A stretch of 18,969 bases of DNA from Gnomoniopsis sp. IMI 355080 (lineage: Eukaryota; Ascomycota; Sordariomycetes; Diaporthales; Gnomoniaceae). The stretch covers positions 1 to 18,969 of the forward strand of contig JAPEVC010000391.1 in assembly GCA_027946555.1 (NCBI GenBank). The letters are read 5' to 3'. The notes under the pieces were generated by a model. The model saw only the letters and a list, made by a program, of their open reading frames with translations. It was not told where the DNA came from and made no database searches. Below are positions 10,260 to 18,969 of the stretch, piece by piece. The stretch's first letter is position 1. Each line of letters begins with the position of its first letter. The position numbers and the translations under genes are program-made.

Positions 10260-10699
10260 TCATGAAGTGCACACGATCTCATACGAGCCCAGTCCCGCTG
10301 CCGTGGAATCGTAGCAGTTCTCAATACCCACGGGCACCGTGATCTGGCCCTCCGTACAGGCGGCGTCTGTGTATGCGTATACTAGGCTCATGGTTAGAAT
10401 CATCTTCGTAATCTGCCTAGGTACAGTGTATAAAAAATGGTACGGGAAGGGAAGCGCTTACGAGAGCATCCATCTGTGATATCCAGCGTGAAGATAGAGC
10501 CAATTGTAGAATCAACAAACGTGCGGCAGATGTTCTCGTCTGATTGCAAGTATGTGTAGACACCCTGATTCTCATCAGAGCAGCCAGCGACTCCGTATGT
10601 CCGGAAGTCCACAATGTGAGGATCGGACTGGCGCGGGATGGTGGCGGCTGTGGTGCCCAGGATGAGGACAGTGATGGGGAGGACACTGAAGAATTGCAT
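10260..10699 (-). CDS. Small cysteine-containing secreted protein, 119 aa, two exons
   Basis: The function is unknown. The start ATG at 10699 opens a classical signal peptide: a short N-region, a hydrophobic core of about 12 residues, and probable cleavage after the alanines near residue 19. Exon 1 is 10699-10462 with donor GTAAGC. Exon 2 is best read as 10381-10260, after an 80-nt intron with a CTAAC branch-like site and a CTAG acceptor. A later CACAG acceptor would shorten the protein by five residues. The mature part is about 100 residues with six cysteines (40, 58, 78, 88, 102, 117), an even number compatible with three disulfides. It contains an IVDFRTYGVAGC motif and a Tyr/Thr/Asp-rich second half ending soon after the last cysteine. 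Small disulfide-rich secreted proteins of fungi include cell-surface, antimicrobial and host-interaction proteins, and nothing here decides between these. A TATA-like box lies about 190 bases upstream. Confidence 0.75.
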
Positions 10700-10887
10700 T
10701 ATGTGTGACGGTACTGTCTCTTGTAAAGAATGTAAAATAGCAGAGTATGAAACTTTTCGTTCACGAGGGGAACTTGGCGCTCGGGTTTCTAGAGGTTTCG
10801 CTGTAGATACTATGTATATGTAGGTCAGAGGGGCAATGATGGCGGATGGATCTGTAAAAAGGCAAAGAACACCGGAGCCTACAATAC

Positions 10888-10895
10888 TACTTATA
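10888..10895 (-). promoter_or_regulatory. TATA-like box for the small secreted protein gene
   Basis: Read on the minus strand this is TATAAGTA, about 190 bases before the ATG at 10699. It is the same octamer as in front of the oxidoreductase gene. A weaker TATA-like ATATAC lies nearer the gene, around 10812-10818, so the true start of transcription is open. Confidence 0.35.
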
Positions 10896-11696
10896 CGCAC
10901 TCATCTAATCAGAAGACCAATTCCGAAATGATCTGAAAACAATACAAGCAGTGAAGCTCACCCGCGTCGCGGATACGAGAAGTCGGCACATCACTGCGAG
11001 CAGAGGCTAGCATACCGCCTTTCTTAGTTTCACACGTGAACAGAGCGTTCTTGCATACAACATTTAGCCACCCTTAGTATACGATGTACCATTTCGATAC
11101 CCGGAAAAACATCGGTGTCGATCTCCCAGACCGAAAGTTCTTCGTGACGTACCTAGCAGCCAAAGCATACATACAACGCAAGCGAATCAGTTGGCGCAAC
11201 TAGCTTTCCAAGGTTCAGACCCTCAAGGGCCACACGACATTCTCACCTCAGCCTCAGCCTCCCCAAACCCTCGTCCGCCACAGGTAACAGTCCCACTCGT
11301 ATACTGGCATCCTTCCGAGGTGTACAGTCAGTTTTCATGTCCACCTGATGCACAAAAGACCAAAGCTCAGCGGCTGAACATGTACGACGGCGGGCCCGGA
11401 TAAACTCATACGCTGGTCGCCATAGCCGACCTGCAGCGCGAAGTTGGTCTGGTCGGGGCAATACGAAATATGCTCGCTCCTAGGCTGTTCTTCTGGTTCC
11501 ACCACATGGTATTCGGGATTGGAATTAGTGTGGAGCCTGGCTCGAGGAAGTCCATAACCAACCCGATGGAAGTTGCGGGACACGAGACTCTGCAGCAGCA
11601 ACATGGTGTCAATGTCGCTTTGTCTGTTTTGCCAACTCACCCACTTTGCTCTGCACAACAACGTTGACATTACTGTTTCCTGATGCTGAACCCTCA
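10896..11696. other. Intergenic region, no supported gene
   Basis: About 800 bp upstream of the small secreted protein gene. Open frames at 11191-11403 (+) and 11335-11700 (-) are 70 and 121 codons, with no recognisable domain and no convincing start or splice partners. The minus frame is somewhat protein-like and could be more decayed coding sequence beyond the broken frame described next, but this is not shown. Confidence 0.45.
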
Positions 11697-11906
11697 TCAA
11701 GGTTCGCCTAGCACTTCAAACACTTTGATGCTCACAATACCAAGACTAGAAAAGCAGTGCGATTCTCGAGCTGGCGTAACTATATTATCCTATAGGCGCT
11801 CCTTCAAGAGTTGACCATCCCAGGTCCGCTATCCGACAACCGACTGTTCCATAGTTAGATAATCCACAGTCGAATATCCTGTTCGACGAGCCTACCAACG
11901 AGAATG

Positions 11907-12410
11907 CTACACATGTTTGGTGAAGGCAACTTGATACAACATGTTTTCAATCTCTCTGAGCAGTACAAAGAAGAGCACACCAAAGAGCAATTCGACTGCC
12001 CTTTCGATGAGATAGACAGCTACGGCTATACGGAAATGTTTTGAGATGTCTGTCTATTTCCTCTGGGCAGCTCGGTAACGCACCCCAGCGACCATGCCCG
12101 TGATGCTGGTCCTCAAGACAAAGCCCACGAAGCAGTATCCAGCGTTTCCCAGCGCATGCCACCAGCCCCATTTTGTCGATGCCTTCCCCGGTATCTAAAC
12201 TATGCAGTATAAAAAACACAGCGAGCCGCTGCTGCTCGCAAAAGAATTGAGTGTCTGACCAAAGTCGAGCAGATAATTTAGACCAAAAAGCAAACCACCT
12301 CGTAGTAAGAACGCATAAAGTGCTTCCTTGGTTTTCGCATCAAGCAAAACATGCTATGCATGGGCAAACAACGAAACTTATGGTACATCATCCGGTAATG
12401 GAATGTTCAT
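11907..12410 (-). pseudogene. Probable relic of a small membrane-protein gene, stops only TAA/TAG
   Basis: Reading the minus strand from the ATG at 12410 gives one frame of 168 codons with no frameshift. It is interrupted by TAA at 12378 and TAG at 12354, 12195 and 12054, and ends with TAG at 11907. The three longest open stretches (52, 46 and 48 codons) read as protein: LYAFLLRGGLLFGLNYLLDFG, a Trp/Gly-rich segment with GYCFVGFVLRTSI, and AVELLFGVLFFVLLREIE, which look like membrane helices with charged caps. Each stop could come from a Gln codon by one C-to-T change in a CA context, the target of repeat-induced point mutation in ascomycetes. Phosphoglucomutase ends in TAA and Coa3 in TAG, so a changed genetic code is not the explanation. 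The ATG lies only 28 bases past the Pta1 stop, leaving no room for a promoter unless it lies within Pta1. I do not recognise the family, and chance is not excluded. Confidence 0.4.
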
Positions 12411-12437
12411 TACCAGCTCTCGGGTGTTCCCAGGTCT

Positions 12438-15004
12438 TCAAGCCGCTAGAGGCGGAGGAAGAGCAGTAGCATTCTCGCCACCGCTTACATTCTGCGATTC
12501 GACGAAGCCAGGACGCCACTTCGTCAGGTACTTCGCCGCCATTGGGCGTGCATCCTCAACTAACAGCAAGTCAGTAACACAATTTGAGAATCTGGTGAAC
12601 ACGACCAAGGACTCACATTCCAGCCATACGTCCTGGACAGTATCTAGTGCCATATCCCTCACCGGTGGCTTCATCATGACCAAGTACAACAGACTCGTCA
12701 GCGCCAGCTGTACCATTGATGGATCCGCACACAAACCCTTCACCTTGGCCAGAATCTGCTTGTTCAGTTCGGGTATTTCGCCCAAGAATCGCATGAGCAC
12801 TTTGTCCTGTGGATTAATGTAAGGGAAGAACCCGTCGACAAGCTTCAGAACTGTCTTCTCGTAGTGTAGTGGTGCATCTGAGCTTTCCTTCTGTGATAGC
12901 TTGTCGTTATACCACTCTTCGCATAGCCAAGCGACCGCGACGTCAATGCGCTTGCGAAAATCCTCGAGTATGTACGTGTACATTCGTTCGCGGATGGCGT
13001 TGCCGCTAAGCGGATTGCGTAGTACTATAGCATTGTTCTCGTCTTTGACATCGATATCCTCCAACCCAGAGTTGGAGCGTGTGCCAATGCGAGCGATGAA
13101 CGTCAGCAGTGCATCTTTGTCGTAAGCACTAGCTGCGAGTCTATTCATGCCGGCTTTACTCTTTTTTGTAGATGCCTCCTCACGAACCTTCAAGGCGTCA
13201 AAGACACGAGCCACGGTGAGTTGGCCAGCAGCAGCAGCGGCCTCGGGACTGAGAGGTGGCGGTGCCGGCAATTTGTATGGTCCCAGTGCCAGTGAAGCAG
13301 CGTCCGTTTGAGTCTGTGGATCCTCACGAGGCGTGCCGTCCAGCTTGTTGAGGATCTGCTCTGTATCCTCGGCAACCATATAGTCTGGTTCGTAGTCGTC
13401 GTCATCCTCCACATCAAGAGGTGCAGTCTCTGGATTGAGGACGGGTGGCGCCGCAGCAACCTTAACATTGAAACGCTCGCGGACGGCCTGTATGGCCTTT
13501 TCGAGCGCCTGGGGGTCCACTCTAGCGAGCGTCGACACAGCGATCTTGGCCGCCAATGCTGCTGGTACTTGTGAAGCGTCGAAAGCTTGTAAGCCAACAT
13601 GGTCACTCAGGGTAAAGAGGGCCGCCAGGCTATTCTCCGGCGGAGCCAAAGGGTTGGGCTGAGCTGGTGCTGGCCGCTCTGCTATTTTCTGCCGCTTTAC
13701 GTTGCCGTCGCCATACGCTTGCTGTTCGACCATCTGCCTCTTTTGACCGGCTCCCTCGAGTATCTCTTGACGCGAGCGCATCAACCGCTCGATGTGGGCT
13801 GTTATCTTCGGTGCGAAAGGGTTTTGAGGATCCCTATCAACTGTAAGCTTTGTCCTGACTGCCCAATCGAATTCATAGGCCAGATACACACCGCTTCAGG
13901 AGATGGATGAGCAGCATCCGTGTCGTTTTCTCCATGGACTTGACAAGTACACGGGTCTTTGGAGTCATAGGAGAATTGGCAAGCTTAAGCGGATTGAAGT
14001 TCATCACGGCATTGAGAATGCGATTGGATGTGGATGGTCTGCTGCGGATGAGAATGGACAGACAGTTCAACGTTCCATCTACTACGAGTGCATCGCTGCA
14101 CCAGGGGTTCTGAAGTTAGTTGGATTCCGGGGGCAAAGCAGTCCTGAGCTGGATCATACCTGCTGTTGTCCTGAAGCACACCAAGCATCCTGTCCAGGAG
14201 ACCCGTTGCCTCGGCCTCAAGTTGTCTAGGGTCAAGAAACGGGTGATCTGCGGTAACCATTCCCAGGGAAACCTCGAGGCCGTTGCGCTGGTAGGAGTGA
14301 AGTATTAGTTGTGAACTATCAACATTGCAAATAGCATCTCACCTTGTCCGTATTTATTGCAGTAGTTTGTGCGAGAACCACACGCTGGGCAAACTTTATG
14401 CAACACAGTCTCACAGTCGATGCGGCATCGTCCCATATCCGCAAGATTCTCTGCTTAATAGCCATCAGCTCGTCCCACGGGGCACGCTCGTAAGAGTTGT
14501 GTATTCTGCCAAAAACTTGTCAGCAAAGCGCCCAGGCTCACGTCTAACCACGGCGGCAGAGTCCGCAGAGTGGCCCCTGTTGGGGAAATACATGGTATCA
14601 CGCGTGCTATTACAGCAGCCAAAGGGCACAGGAGCGGCAGCGCAAGGGACCAACACGTACATCCATCTCATGGCATGCGGATAAATACTTGCAGCAGCCT
14701 GGATCGCGCTGCGGAGGACATAGGGGTCTTCCTTGGGGTTCTCGAGCAAGGCGCGCAGGTGACCGACAACCTGGAGACTCATACCCTCCTTGTCACGACC
14801 TGGCAGTGTCGGCGTCGCGAAGGCCTCGGCGATGAAGTTGGTAGCCCACCTTCGCAGCTCGATATTGGTATTGGGACTGGCAAGCGGCAGGATGCCCACC
14901 ATGATCTGCGAATAGTAGGCCTGCGGGTCGCTGAGCACGGCTTTCTTCGCCTCGTTCAGCTGCTTGAGCTGGTCGCTCACGGACTGGACATTGGCAGACG
15001 CCAT
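12438..15004 (-). CDS. PTA1: Pta1/symplekin, subunit of the mRNA cleavage and polyadenylation factor
   Basis: A scaffold of the nuclear pre-mRNA 3'-end processing complex. In yeast Pta1 contacts the phosphatase Ssu72 and other subunits. Exons on the minus strand: 15004-14661, 14505-14343, 14287-14160, 14095-13892, 13833-12617 and 12559-12438. Introns are 155, 55, 64, 58 and 57 nt. All phases agree and the product is 725 residues. The N-terminal half is a HEAT-like helical repeat region of the symplekin/Pta1 type, with stretches such as LNCLSILIRSRPSTSNRIL and LLDRMLGVLQDNS that read correctly only after splicing. Basic clusters around 310-330 (KRQ, NVKRQKIAE) look like a nuclear signal. A very acidic patch (DDDDYEPDY) is at 423-431. 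The last third is a second helical domain, with a short Ala/Pro-rich end. Intron 5 is in frame and without stops, so its removal is inferred from its good splice sites. The start ATG is the first in frame. Confidence 0.9.
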
Positions 15005-15851
15005 GACGGGCGACAGGAAGCAGAGCACTGGATCGCAGCAGGTGGGAACGTGGAAGTGGGAGGCCCAGGTCTGGGGCGGACCTCCTAGCTTCTACTCTAC
15101 GGGGTCTGGGTTGATGAAAAGATGGGAGGCCCAGATGGTCGACAGTTGAGAAGAGAGACAAGAATGACAGGGATCAAATTTGGTGCAAGTCATCAAGCTG
15201 CAAAGAGAACCAAGAAACGCGTATCTGGACCAAGTTGCGATATACCGTTGTGGGGCGCAAGTGTCGCTTTGTCGATGGACGTTGGCGATAGTGTTGCAGT
15301 GTTGGTCGCTTGGCTGTAACTAGACATGCGCAGGCTGTCGCATATTCTTCGTCAGTGAACTCAGGCGGCGATTGCGCCCCTGTCCAAGACTGAGACTGAA
15401 CGGTGACGGCAGCGCAGAAAGGTTGTGCAGCAAGTTCTCGTTTCGTGGTCACAGTCTAACCGTTGAAGAGTGCAAGTGGTTGTGTTGTTGGAAGAGTGAT
15501 GCGCAGGTGGGTGGCTGGCTGGCTTGTCGTTGGAAGTTGACTTTTAAAAGCGAGCACCAAGCGCCTGCCGCCTTGAAATTCGAGAAGACGTGCAGCCGCA
15601 AGCGCGTCAATCTGCAAGAGAGCAAGCAACACTTGATCGCACCTCACCAGCACTGGAGCTCCCCTGTCTCGGGCTCCACCTGCCTGCAAGCCTTAAAGCT
15701 GCTGGGATGATCTCACAGGCGTCGTGGCTTACGTAACTCAACTCGTCGGGGGCGGGATGGATTCATGCATCTGATTTTGGCATGATCACCGAGAACTTTA
15801 TTAGTCTTTGTCCTCCACGCCCGACATCACGGAAGATCACTGCTTCTCACC
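15005..15851. promoter_or_regulatory. Divergent intergenic region between PTA1 and COA3
   Basis: About 850 bp separating two head-to-head genes, expected to hold both promoters. A perfect 10-bp palindrome CTTTTAAAAG at 15541-15550 is AT-rich and could act as a TATA-like element on either strand. An 11-bp direct repeat (GGGAGGCCCAG) occurs at 15058-15068 and 15124-15134, close upstream of PTA1. The open frames here, up to 112 codons, have no recognisable product and are not called. Confidence 0.45.
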
Positions 15852-16221
15852 ATGGCAGGGTAAGCATGCACTTGACCCGATGCCTACGTTTAAGAAACAG
15901 CAACTAAAAGGGTTGCTTTCAACAGGTATGATCACTCCAGCTACTACACCCGCCAAAAGGGCCAGTCCGCCGCCCTGCTCCGAGCGCGTCGGCCCTACCT
16001 GGTCAAGAATGCGGTGACAGGCCTGGCAATGTTTGCTCTCACTGCGGGCGTCTGTAAGTGTGCAAAAGACGTCAACCGCTCATCTGTTATGGAATGGTGG
16101 GCTAAGTCAGACAGACATGTACACGATCAAGGCTGTCGGCCAGGACGAGTTCGAAGACGTCAAGGTTCCGGATGCGCCAGCGCAAGCGCCACCACAAACC
16201 GCGGAATCCTCCAAGAAGTAG
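15852..16221 (+). CDS. COA3: Cytochrome c oxidase assembly factor 3 (Coa3)
   Basis: A small protein of the mitochondrial inner membrane. With Cox14 it binds newly made Cox1 and ties Cox1 translation to oxidase assembly. Exons: 15852-15859 (8 nt), 15926-16053 and 16115-16221. Introns are 66 and 61 nt with GTAAGC and GTAAGT donors. The product is 80 residues, a usual length. After a short polar N-terminus comes the family core RRPYLVKNAVTGLAMFAL, running into one membrane helix (about 31-50), then VGQDEFEDVKVPD and an Ala/Pro-rich tail facing the intermembrane space. The splice model is fixed by this core: intron 2 splits a Tyr codon in the helix, and the tiny first exon encodes only Met-Ala and two bases of a Gly codon. 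There is no cleavable presequence, as in the family. It is easily missed by gene finders because no single open frame holds it. Confidence 0.92.
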
Positions 16222-16742
16222 ACGGTCCAACGGGCATGAAAATAAGCCGGGGCACTCACACATGGGTTAAAGTATCCAAACAATGCGAATGCCAGCAAAA
16301 GGAACAGTGCACGTTAAGCGGAAATACTGGACGAGCTTCGGGACGATATGCTCGTGGGCATGAAAGTGTCTTCCGTGTATTATGATGCTCTGGGTATATG
16401 TGCTCTCACAAAGCATGATATCGATGTGTCTACAAAAATCAGGGCGAACCTGGGATAAGGACCCGGTCGCAGGCTTGACGGTCCCCAAACACCACCAACG
16501 CCAATCCCAAAAGGCCAGCTCAGAGCGGTCACAATCAATCAGAATACAACTTCTCCCCTCAGCTGTTCGGACAGACACACATTTCGCTCTTGCTCTTGTC
16601 CTGTAGAAGCAAAGCCATTGCAATTGATCAGTAATCTCGCAACGGCCGAAAAGACCTGAACCCCATCCCCACGTAAGCCAAACAAAGAAACTCCTTCGAT
16701 CCATTGGGTATCGCAAGCTCCAAGAAAATTTACACCATGCTT
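16222..16742. other. Convergent intergenic region (COA3 and Sds3-like 3' ends)
   Basis: About 520 bp of expected 3' untranslated sequence. An unusually long minus-strand open frame (16267-16998) crosses most of it and continues into the last exon of the Sds3-like gene in a different frame. It is Trp/Cys-rich, resembles nothing known and is not called (see findings). Confidence 0.5.
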
Positions 16743-18683
16743 TCATAGCACAACTGCCTCCCGCATAGGCTTGGCCGTCTCTGCCGCTTTCCGTCCTGGG
16801 CCCATCTCCTGATCCGCCCCGGTTGCTGAATGTTTGTGTGCAGAATCTCCGTTGGGCTGCCCATTCGTGAGCCACGCAGGGCCGGATGGTTGTGGTGCTG
16901 ATTTTGCTTGATTTAAGAATGCTGGTGGACCGGCATAGGCGCCATGCGAGTGCCGCCGTGAGCCCGCGTGATGAGACGGATGTTTTGGGTTTGCCCATGG
17001 TGTTTGCTCGAGAAATTGCTCTCCAGCTGGTCCCAAATTTCGCCCAAAAGGCACGGCTCCGTAATCATTCAACGCAGGCTGTACATGCTGCGCGGGACCC
17101 ATTATGCTTTGCCTTGCTCGCTGCCATACCTGTCAGCCTGGGGGCGCCGGCCTGTGTATTTTCATGCTAAGACTCACATGCATCGCTTCAAAGTCATCTT
17201 CGACCTCTGCCTGAGACGCCGGCTTCATCTCCGGCGCTGCAGGGAAACCATGGTGCTGGGCAATGCCAGCAAGTATAGACGTCTCCTTGTTGTGCGCAAT
17301 GGCTTGCTTTTTTTGTTGCGCCTTGTCTTTGGGGAAGCGGAATCCATAGTCCGGTATCGGGTTCGCGTTCTTTCGGCGCTCGTGCTGTATCTCGTACCAT
17401 TGCTTGCCGAGCTCGTCCATTGTCTTTTCTCTTGACTCCCGTACGCTTTGGTAATACTGAGACAGGATCTGAGCTCGTCGCGCCACAGCCCAGCGATTGA
17501 GAGCGTCCATGTCGAATCTATACTCGATCTCGCTTATTCTCAGTCGGTCGTCCCGGCGGCTGTCTATACACTCCATCATGGCAAGGTATTCGGGGTGGGT
17601 TGGGTTGTCGCTCGTTAGTAGCGCCTCTTCTTCATTCAGCTCTTTGAGCCGTTCCTCATAAAGTCGGTCACGGAGGATCGCAAAGTTCTTTTCGATCGAA
17701 GACAATTGACCGAAAGCATGTCGTTTCTTTTCCACTGTAGCCAGGTGGTCAGTCCCAAGAAAATCCCAGCGGTGATAATGATTGCGCTCACTTTCTTCTT
17801 CGTGTCTCGCCTCTTCGTCAATTTCGGCAATCGCAACAGGTTCATCTTCTACTGGCTGTTCCTCTTCAACAGTGTGCTCCTCTGTTTCTTCCGCCACCTC
17901 TTGTGCCAAATTTTCCTCCACGCCTTTTCGCCTTTTCGTACTATTGCGCTTTGATCTAGATCGCACAGGTTCAATCTTGACAATTTCACCGGCGCCGCGA
18001 GTTGCGGGAGCCTCACTGTCTTCTTCGTCGCCTGTGTGCTCGGCGCTCTTTTCACCTGTCGACTCGGCTGGTTTGGATAGAGAAGAGGTCTCGTCATTGG
18101 CCTCAAGGACTGAGCCAGACCTTTTCCGAGCCGGCTCATTGGCGTCGGCCTGATCTTGAAGCAGCGAGCGCTTGCGCTTTTTTGCGCTCTTGTCATTGTC
18201 GCTGTGGATGCGTTTGGACTGTAGGGGCTCGTCGTTGTCGTCGTCGCCAGACTCGGCCTCGACGCCGGCCTGTATTTGCTCTTGTAGCTTGCTTGGACTT
18301 CTTTGGAAGGTGCGAGCGTTCTTATCGCGCACTTTTTGTTCGCTGTCAGCGTCCGTCGCTGCAGTACTTGATTGAGCGTTGTTCTTGCGTGGAGTGTCGT
18401 AGAGTCGCTCAGTTTCCGCCTCTGAATCATTGGTCTCAAGATCAGACAGATCTGATTCGTCGTGCGTAGCGTTTGCAGGACTTTCGGCGCGGGCGAGAGG
18501 AGGTTTGTTGTCGAGCTCTTCGTCGTCTGAGGGGTTGCTTTTCATGTCTATGTCATCGGGTTCGACGTCTTGCCCTTCAGCCTGGGGACTGGACAGAGGG
18601 CTGGAGACAGTACTGTCTTGGTCGAGAAGTGAATGCGAATGATTGGCCATGATGAGGGGCGGAGCGGTACCGCCGGTTGCCAT
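16743..18683 (-). CDS. Sds3-like family protein (Sds3/Dep1), Rpd3L histone deacetylase complex
   Basis: Yeast members Sds3 and Dep1 are subunits of the large Rpd3 (Sin3) histone deacetylase complex, which represses transcription. Exons 18683-17178 and 17129-16743, with a 48-nt phase-0 intron (GTGAGT donor, GACAG acceptor), give 630 residues. The first 300 residues are disordered, Ser/Glu/Asp-rich and low in complexity, with basic nuclear-signal-like clusters KKRKRS (168-173) and KRRKG (250-254) and a Glu-rich block at 254-300. The conserved domain covers about 305-440: WDFLG, then a long charged coiled coil around FAILRDRLYEERLKEL, and a second helical part ending near WYEIQHERR. The C-terminal exon is Pro/His/Gly-rich and probably disordered. 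The ATG at 18683 was chosen as the first one; a second at 18650 is possible. Whether it is the Sds3 or the Dep1 orthologue cannot be settled here, since both share the domain. Confidence 0.88.
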
Positions 18684-18969
18684 GCCTGCAGTGTGTCGAG
18701 CTCGAGGTTTGGAGTGGGATTGTAGAGGTGTGGGCGGTGTCGGGCGCAATTCACCTTAAGTGAACAGACGGAACCAAACGGGCGGCTGGGATGGAAGGTG
18801 CAGATGTCTGGGAGCAGAGGGTTGAGGACGTTCTGGTTGATGTCTGGTAGAATAAAGATGAATTGTAACCCAACAGCTGCGAGGTAAAGCTTCGTGAGAT
18901 CACATATCGAGAGGAAACATGCGTGTGCTGCAAAAGTGGTGATCGGGAAGTGGAAGAGACTGGGGGGGG
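18684..18969. other. Upstream region of the Sds3-like gene, cut by the window edge
   Basis: Probable 5' leader and proximal promoter of the minus-strand gene. No clear TATA box was seen. The minus-strand open frame at 18751-18933 starts at a good-looking codon but is short and Ser/Thr-rich with no recognised domain; it could be a small upstream frame in the leader. The final run of G bases may be a natural G tract or sequence-end noise. Confidence 0.4.

Noticed and set aside
11191..11225. Possible tRNA from TGGCGCAACTAG plus GGTTCAGACCC
   Set aside because: The two boxes are only about 20 bases apart and no cloverleaf can be drawn.
11947..12219. 90-codon minus-strand frame as a gene
   Set aside because: It overlaps the more protein-like broken frame, lacks a proper ATG start and reads as a His/Cys/Arg-rich shadow.
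11697..12410. Reassigned TAA/TAG (Gln) genetic code as the reason for the broken frame
   Set aside because: Intact genes in the same window end in TAA (phosphoglucomutase) and TAG (Coa3), so these codons act as stops in this genome.
14570..15088. 172-codon plus-strand frame opposite the first Pta1 exon
   Set aside because: It is antisense to a clear coding exon and has no recognisable features.
1..18969. Biosynthetic gene cluster, transposon or defence system
   Set aside because: No backbone synthase, transposase, reverse transcriptase, terminal repeats or NLR-like gene could be seen; the intact genes are mostly unrelated housekeeping functions.

Overview
This is nuclear DNA of a filamentous ascomycete (Pezizomycotina). 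The signs are short GT-AG introns (48-155 nt), alanine- and proline-rich proteins, CT-rich leaders and TATA-like promoters. The mix of genes would suit a Dothideomycete, but that placement is a guess. There are no bacterial, CRISPR, rRNA or confident tRNA features. All splice models were built by eye from splice sites, phase and expected protein sequence.

Layout. 1-1501: non-coding, with a TATA-like box near 950. 1502-3382 (+): six-exon gene for a 508-residue protein of unknown function. 3383-4044: convergent gap with a 42-nt pure pyrimidine run. 4045-5945 (-): phosphoglucomutase, four exons. 6696-7546 (-): mitochondrial-type oligoribonuclease (Rex2/Orn), two exons. 7547-8043: divergent promoter region. 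8044-9741 (+): intronless Gfo/Idh/MocA oxidoreductase. 10260-10699 (-): small six-cysteine secreted protein. About 11697-12410 (-): a possible dead gene for a membrane protein, interrupted only by TAA/TAG. 12438-15004 (-): Pta1/symplekin, six exons. 15852-16221 (+): Coa3 cytochrome c oxidase assembly factor, three exons, the first only 8 nt. 16743-18683 (-): Sds3/Dep1-like subunit of the Rpd3L histone deacetylase complex. 18684-18969: its upstream region.

The genes do not form a pathway or a biosynthetic cluster. They are mostly housekeeping functions: sugar-phosphate interconversion, end-stage RNA decay, mRNA 3'-end formation, respiratory assembly and chromatin silencing. The accessory-looking part is 9.7-12.4 kb, which holds the secreted protein and the stop-riddled membrane-protein frame. 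No defence or mobile system was found. The best leads are that broken frame, the secreted cysteine-rich protein and the unrecognised 508-residue protein.
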